A DNA stretch of 64,000 bases from Leptodactylus fallax (taxonomy: Eukaryota > Chordata > Amphibia > Anura > Leptodactylidae): contig CAMRHE010000054.1 in the NCBI GenBank assembly GCA_947044405.1, forward strand, positions 5,471,501-5,535,500, in the 5' to 3' direction. Within the stretch, counting starts at the first letter, position 1; every line of letters starts with the position of its first letter. Under the pieces are notes generated by a model. That model saw only the letters and a list, made by a program, of their open reading frames with translations, was not told the origin of the DNA and ran no database searches. Shown here piece by piece: positions 1 to 9,951 of the stretch. Made by a program: the position numbers and the translations under genes.

Positions 1-897
1 ATATTTTGTGAAGGACTTTTTTGGGCAAGAGTTAACATTTTATTAATTAAATACATACTTCTACTTTAACAGCAAAGTGCTGCAGATTTTGCCTTCATAA
101 ATGTTTTTTTGTTGTTGTTCACCCAATATACAGCCCTTTGCAAATCTTAAAAAAATAATTCTGTTATATACAAACGATTTCTTGCTGTTCACCCAATATA
201 TAGCCCTGCACAAATCGTAACAAAAATTAACTCTGCTATATACAAGTAGTTCCTAGTTGTCGTTCAGCCGATAAAAAGTCAAGTCTGTGCAAATCTTAAA
301 AAAAATAATTCCATTATATACATACAAGCAGTTTCTTGTTGTTGTTCACCCAATATATAGTCTAGGCTGTACTAATCTTTAAAAAAAAATTCGTGAATTT
401 CATGTTTTTTTTCCGCTCTGCTTTGGTGTCTGACCCATACACAGTGTGAAGGAGCATTGTTGTTAATCTGAGCAAAATATTTTTTAGTGTTTCTCTGTAT
501 GAACAAGTGTGCATATATAATCATAGATATACATTACACATAGTAGTAATAGTAGTAGTAGTAGTAGTAGTACTAGTACTGAATAATCCACTAATGTAAA
601 AAAAAGAATCTCCATTATTTCAGCATTTTTTTTGGTTGTGTTCACCCAATACAGTCTAGACTGCACTCATCTTAAAAAAAAAAAACATTCCACTCCAGTC
701 TGGTGTCTGACCCATACATAGTACATGTAATTCGCTGACACCGCACACTTTATATGTGTGGTGGTGGTGCTAGTCGAGGGGTTCTCCAACCCATTCCACA
801 ATATTTCAAAATCACCACACACACCGTATGGCTCTTTAGTGAAATAGAGCAAGTATTTATTCTCCGTTTTTGCACAGTTTAGACAAGTTATTCCATA
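1..897. repeat. Diverged tandem repeats, AT-rich
   Basis: Degenerate units recur that carry a gttcacccaatata core followed by a short CTGTGCAAATCTTAAAA-like stretch, for example near 118, 188, 346 and 639. The same units resume on the far side of the Tc1 insertion (2549-3319) and run straight into the BED-finger part of a hAT transposase pseudogene. I infer that this is the 5' non-coding part of that hAT element, whose left end would lie outside the window. No gene is visible. Confidence 0.6.
541..580. repeat. (TAG)n microsatellite
   Basis: An imperfect run of TAG/AGT trinucleotides inside the diverged repeat region. A shorter version occurs at the equivalent place near 3275, so it predates the duplication of the surrounding unit. 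Confidence 0.8.
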
Positions 898-2546
898 CAG
901 TCATATGAAAAAGTTTGGGCACCCCTATTAATCTTAATCATTTTTAGTTCTAAATATTTGGGTGTTTGCAACAGCCATTTCAATTTGATATATCTAATAA
1001 CTGATGGACACAGTAATATTTCAGGATTGAAATGAGGTTTATTGTACTAACAGAAAATGTGCAATATGCATTAAACCAAAATTTGACCGCTGCAAAAATT
1101 TGGGTACCCTTATCATTTTATTGATTTGAATACTCCTAACTACTTTTTACTGACTTACTGAAGCACAAAATTGGTTTCGTAACCTCACTGAGCTTTGAAC
1201 TTCATAGCCAGGTGTATCCAATCATGAGAAAAGGTATTTAAGGTGGCCAATTGCAAGTTGTTCTCCTATTTGAATCTCCTCTGAAGAGTGGCATCATGGG
1301 CTCCTCAAAAAAACTCTCAAATGATCTGAAAACAAAGATTGTTCAACATAGTTGTTCAGGGGAAGGATACAAAAAGTTGTCTCAGAGATTTAACCTGTCA
1401 GTTTCCACTGTGAGGAACATAGTAAGGAAATGGAAGACCACAGGGACAGTTCTTGATAAGCCCAGAAGTGGCAGGCCAAGAAAAATATCAGAAAGGCAGA
1501 GAAGAAGAATGGTGAGAACAGTCAAAGACAATCCACAGACCACCTCCAAAGAGCTGCAGCATCATCTTGCTGCAGATGGTGTCACTGTGCATCGGTCAAC
1601 AATACAGCACACTTTGCACAAGGAGAAGCTGTATGGGAGAGTGATGCGAAAGAAGCCGTTTCTGAAAGCACGCCACAAACAGAGTCGCCTGAGGTATGCA
1701 AAAGCACATTTGGACAAGCCAGCTTCATTTTGGAAGATGGTCCTGTGGACTGATGAAACAAAGATTGAGTTGTTTGGTCATACAAAAAGGCGTTATGCAT
1801 GGCGTCAAAAAAACACAGCATTCCAAGAAAAACACTTGCTACCCACTGTAAAATTTGGTGGAGGTTCCATCATGCTTTGGGGCTGTGTGGCCAATGCCGG
1901 CACCGGGAATCTTGTTAAAGTTGAGGGTCGCATGGATTCAACTCAGTATCAGCAGATTCTTGAGAATAATGTACAAGAATCAGTGACGAATTTGAAGTTA
2001 CGCCGGGGATGGATATTTCAGCAAGACAATGATCCAAAACACAGCTCCAAATCTACTCAGGCATTCATGCAGAGGAACAATTACAATGTTCTGGAATGGC
2101 CATCCCAGTCCCCAGACCTGAATATCATTGAACATCTGTGGGATAATTTGAAGCGGGCTGTCCATGCTCGGCGACCATCAAACTTAACTGAACTGGAATT
2201 GTTTTGTAAAGAGGAATGGTCAAAAATACCTTCATCCAGGATCCAGGAACTGATTAAAAGCTACAGGAAGCGACTAGAGGCTGTTATTTTTGCAAAAGGA
2301 GGATCTACTAAATATTAATGTCACTTTTCTGTTGAGGTGCCCATACTTTTGCACCGGTCAAATTTTGGTTTAATGCACATTGCACATTTTCTGTTAGTAC
2401 AATAAACCTCATTTCAATCCTGAAATATTACTGTGTCCATCAGTTATTAGATATATCAAATTGAAATGGCTGTTGCAAACACCCAAATATTTAGAACTAA
2501 AAATGATTAAGATTAATAGGGGTGCCCAAACTTTTTCATATGACTG
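898..2546 (+). mobile_element. Tc1 transposon, apparently complete
   Basis: A 1649-bp element bounded by TA dinucleotides (896-897 and 2547-2548), the target duplication of Tc1/mariner elements. It begins CAGTCATATGAAAAAGTTTG and ends with the reverse complement. The inverted repeats are long (about 200 bp): the stretch from the left end to about 1100 is matched in reverse from about 2340 to 2546. It carries one open transposase gene. It is inserted in the diverged tandem repeats, whose units continue on both sides. Ends, gene and target site are all intact, which suggests a recent insertion. Confidence 0.95.
1296..2318 (+). CDS. Tc1 transposase (DD34E), intact
   Basis: Encodes a 340-residue DDE transposase, the usual size for Tc1. 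I chose the ATG at 1296 because the protein then starts MGSSKKLSND like other Tc1 transposases; an upstream ATG-less extension to 1251 is open but lies in the 5' leader. The N-terminus (about residues 8-55) is a paired-type helix-turn-helix for binding the inverted repeats. A GRPR motif follows at residues 59-62, then a second HTH-like region. The catalytic triad is D153 (in LWTDETK), D244 (in FQQDNDPKH) and E279 (in IEHLWD), with 34 residues between the last two. The glycine-rich FGGGSIMLWG box is present. No stop or frameshift is seen. It would cut and paste its own element at TA sites in the nucleus. Activity is inferred, not shown. Confidence 0.93.
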   Translation: MGSSKKLSNDLKTKIVQHSCSGEGYKKLSQRFNLSVSTVRNIVRKWKTTGTVLDKPRSGRPRKISERQRRRMVRTVKDNPQTTSKELQHHLAADGVTVHRSTIQHTLHKEKLYGRVMRKKPFLKARHKQSRLRYAKAHLDKPASFWKMVLWTDETKIELFGHTKRRYAWRQKNTAFQEKHLLPTVKFGGGSIMLWGCVANAGTGNLVKVEGRMDSTQYQQILENNVQESVTNLKLRRGWIFQQDNDPKHSSKSTQAFMQRNNYNVLEWPSQSPDLNIIEHLWDNLKRAVHARRPSNLTELELFCKEEWSKIPSSRIQELIKSYRKRLEAVIFAKGGSTKY

Positions 2547-2548
2547 TA

Positions 2549-3319
2549 TATCACAACGCCATGTTGGTTTTAGACACAAATTATTGTAGGATCAAAAGTA
2601 GCGTGCAACGTTTCATTCAGAAATATGAACTTCATCAGTCATGATCCATTGGTGGTGCAGTGGAGATGCATAAAGGCGTTGGTGGTGAAGGAGCGTTGTT
2701 GTTAATCTGCACAAAATAGTTTAAACATTTCTCTGTATTTGCAAGTATGCATATATTATTCTAGATATACAGTGCATTACACACAGTAGTAGTGGTAATA
2801 GTAGTGCATCCTCCTCTAATGTTAAAAAAGAGTCTGTTATTTCAGCATTTTTTGGGGTGTGTTCACCCAATACAGTCTAGCTAGCGCAAATCTTAAAGAA
2901 AAAAATGTATTTATTATTTTTTTTTTTTTTTGCTGTAGTCTGGTGTCTGACCCATACACGTTGTAAAGGAGCATTGTTGTTAATCAGAACAAAATATTTT
3001 AATCCAAGTCTAGTCTGTACAAATCATTAAAAAAAGATAACTCCATTCTATACATACAAGTGGTTTCTTGTTGTTCACCCAATATTCTGTCTAGCCTGTG
3101 CTAATCTTAAAAAAAAAAATTGGGGGGAATTTTATGTTTTTTTCCATTCTGGTATGATGTCTCACCCATACACAGTGTGAAGGAGCATTGTTGTTATTCT
3201 GAGCAAAATATTTTAAGCATTTCTTTGTATGTTCAAGTGCGCATATATAATTCTAGATACATATTACAAACAGAGTAGTAGTACTTTTTGTGCATTCTTC
3301 ACTAATGTAAAAAAAAGAC
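2549..3319. repeat. Diverged tandem repeats, continuation
   Basis: This continues the repeat family of 1-897 after the Tc1 insertion, with the same gttcacccaata and GTCTGACCCATACAC motifs (near 2862, 2945, 3072 and 3150). It leads directly into the hAT pseudogene. No gene is visible. Confidence 0.6.
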
Positions 3320-5117
3320 ATATTTCCGCTGGTGTTGGCAGCAGCAACTACACGTGGTCATCTCCTGTGAGGGAATTTGTTGTATATTGCCAAACGATAA
3401 ATGCATGGTGATGTGCAAGGTCTGCAAGTAGAAACTTAGCTATGGCGGTGCAGGAAAAATGTTGGAGCAACATCTCTAAGTATTCACATGAAAAGGCATC
3501 ACTCTCTTATTTGGAAAAATAGACTTGACAGTAGCACTGGCAGGGGAAGTGAGCAAGGCCTTTCCTTGGATATGTGATTCTGGGGAAAGGTGCTGCAATT
3601 ATGGACAAGGACAATACATGGCTTTCACGGCCCATTGGGTTAATGTTTTAAGCAGCAGCAGACACAATCCAGAAACCCAGCAAGGACAGGTGCTAGTTGT
3701 ACCCTGATTTTGAAAGCCCAGTTCCAACACCATCCACCTCCTCTGGATCCTCATCTCTGTACTGTTTCCCGCCACCATCTTCACCTCATTTCATAGATGT
3801 AAGGCGAAGTGCTACCTTGCGGTTTTGCAATTAGTGACCCTGGATCAGAGGAGCCACATAGTGGAGGATGTGCTTCGCTGTATCCTGCATCAAGTATTCC
3901 GCTGGATGGCTCCTTGTCAACTCCAACTGGGCAGCATTGCTTTCGACAGGGGCACCAATATTGTTGCTGCGCTGCAGTTAGGAAGAATAACACATTGTTT
4001 TTGTATGGTGCATGTCCTTAATCTGGTGCTTCGCTGCTTTAGTAACCTGTATAGTGGTTTAAAAGAGGTTCTTCTCATGGCCAGAAACATCTCTGTGCAT
4101 TTAAGCCATTCTTACATTGCAAAAAACACCATGCTCTATTTGCAACAACAAAAAGGTCTGCCTTTGCACCGCCTTTTCTGTGACATTCCTACTCAGTGGA
4201 ACTCCACCTTAAACATATTGGAGCATCTGTGTGAGCTGCAAAGGCGATGAGCGATAATTGCGTGCAGCAGACCACGGGAAAATGTGTTATTTTGAGATAT
4301 GTCATTGGAGGCTCATGAGGAAAGTGTGGCAGCTTCTCAAACCCTTTGAAGAAGTCACCAAATTTGTCAGCAGGGAGGACTGCAGCATCCACCTCTTAGT
4401 CAACATCATCACCCTGTGTTGATGGAGGAGAATGAAGATCCAGGTCAGGGTAATTATAGTAGAACAACTAGGACTCCTAGACTGCAAGAGGAGGATGAGG
4501 AAGACTATTGCTTGGATGCAGAGGGGGCCCTTGATATATCACAGGCACAGTCAGGGCAGGAGGCAACCCTTATCTGTTTCAAGAAGATGATGATGACGAT
4601 GACCTTACTGGCAAAAAGAACCAACCATGGCAGGCCCCTGTGTCTGCGCATACACTAGCAAGCAAGACAGGCTGTATGCTCCACTGCTTACACAGCGACA
4701 AGTGTATTATTAGCATCAAGCAGCAGGATGAGTACTTGATGGCAGTGCTCTTAAACACTCGCTATAAATACAAAATGGGAAAATTCTTTACTGCTTCCCT
4801 AAGGGAAGAAAAATATTATCAGGATAGGCTGTATACCCAGATTTAGAGAGAGCACGCACTACAACTGTCAGTCCCATGCATACCCAGATGGCTTCTGTCC
4901 GCTCCCAGTCCACCTCATTCAGCCAGCGCACTACCTCCTCTGCCAGTGCCAGAAAAGTACCTGTAAGATGATGAACCAGAAATGTTTCAGTGCCAACTGG
5001 AGCCACAACATTCAACTGACAGCCCCCGGCTGCACCAGCAGGTAAGTGGTACCTAGAGTGCTCTTATTGTCTAGCAACTGTAACTTTGACCCCATGAAAT
5101 TCTGAGCCAATAAGTTA
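3320..5117 (+). pseudogene. hAT (ZBED-type) transposase pseudogene, 5' part
   Basis: This is the remains of a hAT transposase gene, broken by several stops and frameshifts. In order: a BED zinc-finger remnant near 3410-3500 (CKVCK, then an HLSKYSHEK-like end); a central block at 3825-4250 with DRGTNIV, CMVHVLNLV and the hAT signature DIPTQWNSTLNILE; and a C-terminal dimerisation block near 4650-4850 (EYLMAVLLNTRYKYKMGKFF). The last readable part, near 5080-5117, resembles NFDPMKF.ANKL. The gene is interrupted at 5117 by an L2 LINE and resumes at 9952. A related copy lies on the minus strand at about 28140-29110. Confidence 0.85.
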
Positions 5118-6960
5118 AACCTATAATTCTGCCCTTCACCTAGCCAAACAAGCCTATTTCACCGCTCTCATCTCTTCTCTCTCATATAACAATAAAAGGC
5201 TGTTTGAAACTTTTCACTCCTTACTCACTCCCAAGGTGCAGATTCCATTCACAGACCTTAGCGCAGATGACCTGGCTGCTTATTTCCATGATAAAATTGA
5301 TAAGATCCGTCAGGAAATAATTGCCCAATCCCCAGGTGGCACTGGCCCCCTCACCAGCCGCACTTAAGACTGTTCATTCTCATCTTTTGAACCTGTTACA
5401 GAGGAGGAAGTATCTCAGCAACTTTCTTCTTCTCGCCCTACGACCTGCAGTAGTGACCCTTTCCCCTTACACCTTCTCCAGTCGCCTGCCGTCACGACTT
5501 ACCTTACTAAAATGTTTAACCTCTCTCTCTCTTTTGGAATTTTCCCATCCTCTTTCAAACATGCTGTCATAACCCCACTACTGAAGAAATCCTCCCTTGA
5601 CCCATCCTGTGCTGCAAACTATTGTCCTGTCTCTAACCTCCCTTTCATCTCCAAAATCTTGGAACGCTTAGTCTATTCTCATTTCATCCGCTATCTTTCT
5701 GCTAAATCTCTTCTTGACCCCTTACAATCTGGCTTCCGCACTCTGCACTCTACTGAAACGGCCCTCACAAAAGTCTCCAATGATCTCCTGACGGCTAAAT
5801 CCAAAGGCGACTACTCTCTTCTTATTCTTCTAGATCTCTCAGCAGCATTTGACACTGTTGACCATCAACTCCTCCTCACTATGCTCCATTCTGTCGGCCT
5901 CACAGACACCGCTCTCTCCTGGTTTTCCTCTTAGCTCTCTGACCGCACTTTCAATGTATCATTTGCGGGCTCTGTTTCTTCCCCTCTTCCCCTTGCCGTT
6001 GGGGTTCCTCAGGGCTCTGTCCTAGGTCCCCTGCTCTTCTCCCTCTACACAGCCCCCATTGGACAAACCATCACTAGATTTGGCTTCCGGTATCATCTTT
6101 AGGCTGATGACACCCAATTATATACTGTACGTCATCCCGTGACATCACCCCTGCACTAATACAGAACACCAGTGACTGTCTCTCTGCTGTCTCAAATATC
6201 ATGTCTTCGCTCTTTCTGAAACTGAATCTCTCAAAGACTGAATTACTGCTGTTTCCACCATCTAATAGATCTGTCCCTGATATCTCCATTGCAGTCTCTG
6301 GCCTTACCATAACCCCTAGGCAGTATGCCTGCTGCCTCAGGGTTTTGTTTGACTCAGATCTTTCCTTCACCCCCCATATCCAATCACTCGCACGCTAATG
6401 TCATCTCCACCTCAAAAACATCTCCAGAATCCACCCTTTCCTTACCACAAATACACTAAAGACACTTATTGTTGCCCTGATTCACTCTCGCCTTGACTAC
6501 TGTAACTCCTTACTAATCGGTCTTCCCCTTACTAAACTATCCCCTCTACAATCTATTATGAATGCGGCGGCCAGGCTCATCTATCAGTCTAGATGCTACA
6601 GTGATGCCTCCGGTCTGTGTTAGTCACTACATTGGCTGCCTATTCAATACAGAATACAATATAAACTTATTACCCTCATTCACAAGGCTCTCCATAATGC
6701 TGCACCTCCCTACACTTCCTCCCTCATCTCTGTCTATCGCCCAACCCGTGCTCTCCGTTTACTCAATGACCTAAGACTAACATCCTCTATTATCAGAACC
6801 TCCCACGCTCGTATACAAGACTTCTTCCGAGTTGCACCACTTCTCTGGAATGCTCTATCCCAGACTATTAGATTAACCTCCAATTTTCACAGCTTCAAGC
6901 GTAAACTAAAGACATATCTTTTCAGACAGGCCTATCACAACTCCTAATGTAAACCCTTCC
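5118..6960 (+). pseudogene. L2 LINE reverse transcriptase pseudogene
   Basis: The sequence reads as the central and C-terminal part of an L2-clade ORF2 protein with a few stops and frame changes. Visible landmarks are LAKQAYFTALISSLSY near 5140, the thumb-side motif LDLSAAFDTVDHQLLL near 5830, [16 protein letters not shown] near 6000 and the catalytic box remnant LxADDTQLYT near 6100 (the tyrosine position is a TAG stop). The endonuclease domain is missing because of 5' truncation. Further breaks occur near 5370, 5932 and 6398. It is not functional. Confidence 0.85.
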
Positions 6961-7822
6961 GTAGTTAGAATCCCTGAAACGTACCCTCCTCTGTTTATGC
7001 TCCAACATTACCTCACAGGATATGATGCCATATCAGACTAACTTTATATGTCCAGGCACCATCTGCATGTTAAAGGACACGACTGGTGACGGCTCATATC
7101 TCTTATATATATAAAAATGAGTTCCTGTCTGTCTGTCTGTCTATCTGTCTGTCTGTCCGTCTGTCTGTTCTTTATGCACAACCAAACGACTGGACCGATC
7201 CTCACCAAATTTGGCACACATGTACATCAGGTGTCCAGGAATATTATAGACTGGGTCTCAGCTCTCTTGGACGTACCGTTCCTGAGATACAGTATTCCCA
7301 AAAAATGACCAGCATTAGTCTATACAAGCCTGCAAGTCTTTCACTCATATTCCAACTGCCATACACACGGTCACATGTCCCTTATCAGCCAATAAGAGCT
7401 TGCAGGTGCTTACTCTCCTCAGGCACACAGGTTTCCATAGCAACCAAGCTATGTATGACCTGTATTAGTGAATAGCAGTTCACTGGACCTTAAATATTCA
7501 GTCATATCACATGTATCAGCCAATATAAGATCACATTAAATTTACCAGGTTTCCATAACAACACAGCCATAAATAGACTGTACCTATACTGGACTCAGTG
7601 GCGTAACTAGCAATGGCAGGGCCCCAAGGCGAACATTTGACATGGGATCCCCCCCCCCCCCCGGCAACCAACCCCCCCTGCACAAACTGCATTCCTACAC
7701 ACACTATTATGCCCCATAGTGGCCCCTGCATACACTATTAGGCCCCATAGTGGCCCTTGCACACAGTATTCTGCCCCATAGTGGCCCCTGCACACAGTAT
7801 CATAGTGGCTCCTTCATAAAGT

Positions 7823-8609
7823 TGTAAGAGACAGCCAAGTTGTCTTAAGCTTCATTTGGCAGTATAAACTGTTAATGTTGAATGTATTTCTGTGATTCTG
7901 TTCCTTTAAGACAGCAGCCATTGTAATTGTGACATGAGCTGGGGCCCCCTTATGTCAGCCTGCCTGTTCTGCAGACAGAGTGTGAGCAGAGAAGCAGGAA
8001 GTGACGAGACAGGAGCAGCAGCCATCTTGGCAAGTGTTGTATTGAACTGGTGTGGAGATTCCCTTACTGTACAGCTAAGCTCAATGTTGGACCAGAGACA
8101 AAAGGTGTAAAGAGACAACAGGACTGTGAGTCCCGTGAAAGGCACTGTGCCAGTGGCTGATCAGTGAGACTGACATTGTGACTGTGTATATGGATACCAC
8201 AGATAGAGACTCGCAGTGCTGTTGTGTACTGGCCGGCACCTGCTACATCTGGGACACCCAGCCAGTGTATGGCGGACGCAGGGCAGAGTGGACTGCTGTG
8301 GAACATGCACAGTGGTTTCCCTGTCTGTAAGAGGACCTTCTCCCAAGATCCTGATAGCCGTGCGGAAAAGACCCCAGAGTATAAAAAAAGAGCCCCGCCC
8401 AGAGAGGCAGGGGAAAAGGGGGAATGATAGTCAGTGTCTTAGGGATAGTTGAGTAAGTTCACAGTGCCAACTCAGAAGTACAGAGTAAAAAAAACCACAA
8501 ACCAAACATCAAATATCCACCCGCATACCTAACAACCAAACAAGTAAAAATATTTCTAACACCCGCATCTGGTGCGGGTCCAAACCACCTGCCTTGCTCT
8601 CGGTTCACA
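7823..8609 (+). mobile_element. Solo LTR-like insertion, copy 1
   Basis: The stretch begins TGTAAGAGACAGCC and ends GGTTCACA (TG...CA), and a second copy lies inverted at 25365-26361, where both ends are the same. That shared extent defines the unit independently of the hAT around it. A TATA-like box (8380-8387) sits in the second half. No gag or pol sequence lies next to it, so it is probably a solo LTR. The flanking tetramers AAGT and AAGA are only similar, so the target duplication is imperfect. The retroelement class is not known to me. Confidence 0.6.
8380..8387 (+). promoter_or_regulatory. TATA-like box of the LTR
   Basis: TATAAAAA lies in the second half of the LTR, followed by a G/C-rich stretch. 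The inverted copy has a matching ATAAAAGAAAGG near 25725-25737. Its conservation between copies suggests the LTR promoter, but no transcript evidence is available. Confidence 0.35.
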
Positions 8610-8934
8610 AAGATATGGCACTCCCCGCTACTTCTTCATGTTGGACCAGCCGCCTCTGTAGCAAGGTGAAGCTGCACGGGGCGGAAAAGACCCCAGAGTA
8701 ATGATAGCAGTGTTGTGGGGATCCCGGCCCCCTAAATACAATCAGTGCCGCCCGGGGGGCGTGGGGGGGGGGGGGGTTACCTGCTGGTGTAAATAAAAAA
8801 AAAAAAAAACACTTCAGAGGCCCGCCGGGTTCCCTAATGTCCCGGGCCCGGTGGCAGCTGCTACCACTGCTAAACCGGTATTTACGCCACTGACTGGACT
8901 GCCATACTGGATTTCAGCATTCTTATAAATTGAA

Positions 8935-9150
8935 ATGTTTTTTAAATTACTCATGTCCCCTGCGGCAAAACGCATGGCTGCTGCTCAAGCTAATGAAAAC
9001 TCTCAGCAGACCCAAGCCTGTCTCCAATCTGATAAGGTATGTTACAGACAACAGCGAGCTGCTGAAACTCCCCAGCAGACCCAAGCCCGTCTCCAATCTG
9101 ACAAAGCATTGTCAGCCACATGCACACAGCTGCACTCCAGGTTTCAATAA
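8935..9150 (+). pseudogene. Helitron Rep-helicase N-terminal repeat fragment
   Basis: An open stretch of 71 codons contains two copies of a 23-residue unit whose core is ETPQQTQARLQSDK (the first copy has ENSQQTQACLQSDK). Tandem AAETxxQxQARL-type units occur in the N-terminal region of some Helitron-encoded Rep-helicase proteins. No Rep or helicase domain follows; the reading frame stops at 9150. It is a captured or residual exon piece and supports the Helitron call. I am confident of the repeat and less so of the exact parent protein. Confidence 0.6.
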
Positions 9151-9907
9151 CAACCCAGACATTTTTCCTCACTCCTGTAGGTCAGCTTTAAAGGGGCAGG
9201 GCGCTGTGGATGACACTGTTACACAAGGTCACATACACACAGCTTTACTCCAGGTTTTCCATAACAACCAATCGCAGGTTTTTCACTGATATCCAAACTG
9301 AGATGCACATGATCGCATGACACTTATGGACCAATGGAAAATCGCAGGTTCAGTCTTGACATACACACAGCTTTACACCAGGTTTCCATAGCAACCAAGC
9401 TATTTATGACCTGTATGAGTCAATAGCGGTTCGCAGGTCCTTAAATATTCAGTCATATGACGTGCATCAGCCAATATAAGTTCACATTTCATTTACCAAG
9501 TTTCCGTAGCAACACAGCCATAAATAGACTGTACCTATACTGAACTGCCATACTGGATGTCAAGTGCAAAACTGGCCAATTCTTATGGGGTCACTACACA
9601 AACAAAAAATGAAATATACCCGTGCGAAGCCGGGTCCTACCTCTAGTAGCTTATATATGTGTAATGACAGTAACCTCTATTACAAAATTGTCTGACCAAT
9701 GTACAAGCAATGCTACCTCTCGTGTCCGCCCCTGTGTCTGCCCCTGCTACCGCTTGTGTCACCCCCCTCTACCTCATAGATTGTAAGCTCTTGCGAGCAG
9801 AGCCCTCAGTCCCAGTGTGTGAATTGACTATTTCTTTGTAATGTATCTTTTTTGTCAGTACTTGAACCCTACACACTGTACAGTGCTGCGGAATATGTTG
9901 GCACTAT

Positions 9908-9951
<44 letters not shown>

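Larger units (their letters stand above)
7588..8900. mobile_element. Non-autonomous hAT with 8-bp target duplication
   Basis: The element proper is 7596-8892. It begins CAGTGGCGTAACTAG and ends with CGGTATTTACGCCACTG, whose reverse complement shares CAGTGGCGTAA. It is flanked by the identical octamer ACTGGACT at 7588-7595 and 8893-8900, the 8-bp duplication of hAT elements. No transposase is encoded. The interior is mostly a solo LTR (7823-8609) plus G/C-rich runs. It is inserted within the Helitron, whose sequence reads continuously across the joined flanks. Confidence 0.92.
7099..9646 (+). mobile_element. Non-autonomous Helitron
   Basis: The element starts with TC (TCTCTTATATATATAAAAAT) after an A and ends CTAG at 9643-9646 before a T, matching Helitron insertion between A and T without target duplication. 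A short stem (ACCCG 9618-9622 with CGGGT 9631-9635) lies about 10 bases before the CTAG end, as Helitron 3' hairpins do. A (CTGT)n run at about 7125-7170 lies near the 5' end. Inside is a fragment of Helitron Rep-helicase coding sequence (8935-9150). The L2 3' UTR continues smoothly across the joined flanks. A hAT element is nested at 7596-8892. Confidence 0.85.
5118..9951 (+). mobile_element. 5'-truncated L2-type LINE inserted in the hAT element
   Basis: A non-LTR retrotransposon fragment with decayed reverse transcriptase, a 3' UTR and an (ATT)n tail (about 9919-9951). Comparing the two hAT copies places the insertion: hAT sequence stops after caataagtta at 5117 and resumes at agcagtggaag at 9952, whereas the minus-strand copy near 28280 is continuous there. 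A Helitron splits the 3' UTR at 7099-9646. Without it the LINE is about 2.3 kb. The 3' end contains ATTGTAAGCTCTTGCGAGC and GCGGAATATGTTGGCACTAT, typical of frog L2 3' ends. Confidence 0.85.

Noticed and set aside
1..900. Regularly spaced motifs resembling a CRISPR-type array
   Set aside because: Units are diverged and not separated by unique spacers, there are no cas genes, and the DNA is clearly eukaryotic.
7531..8452. Several short open frames within the hAT/LTR nest
   Set aside because: They have no domain, lie in non-coding transposon DNA and change between the two LTR copies.
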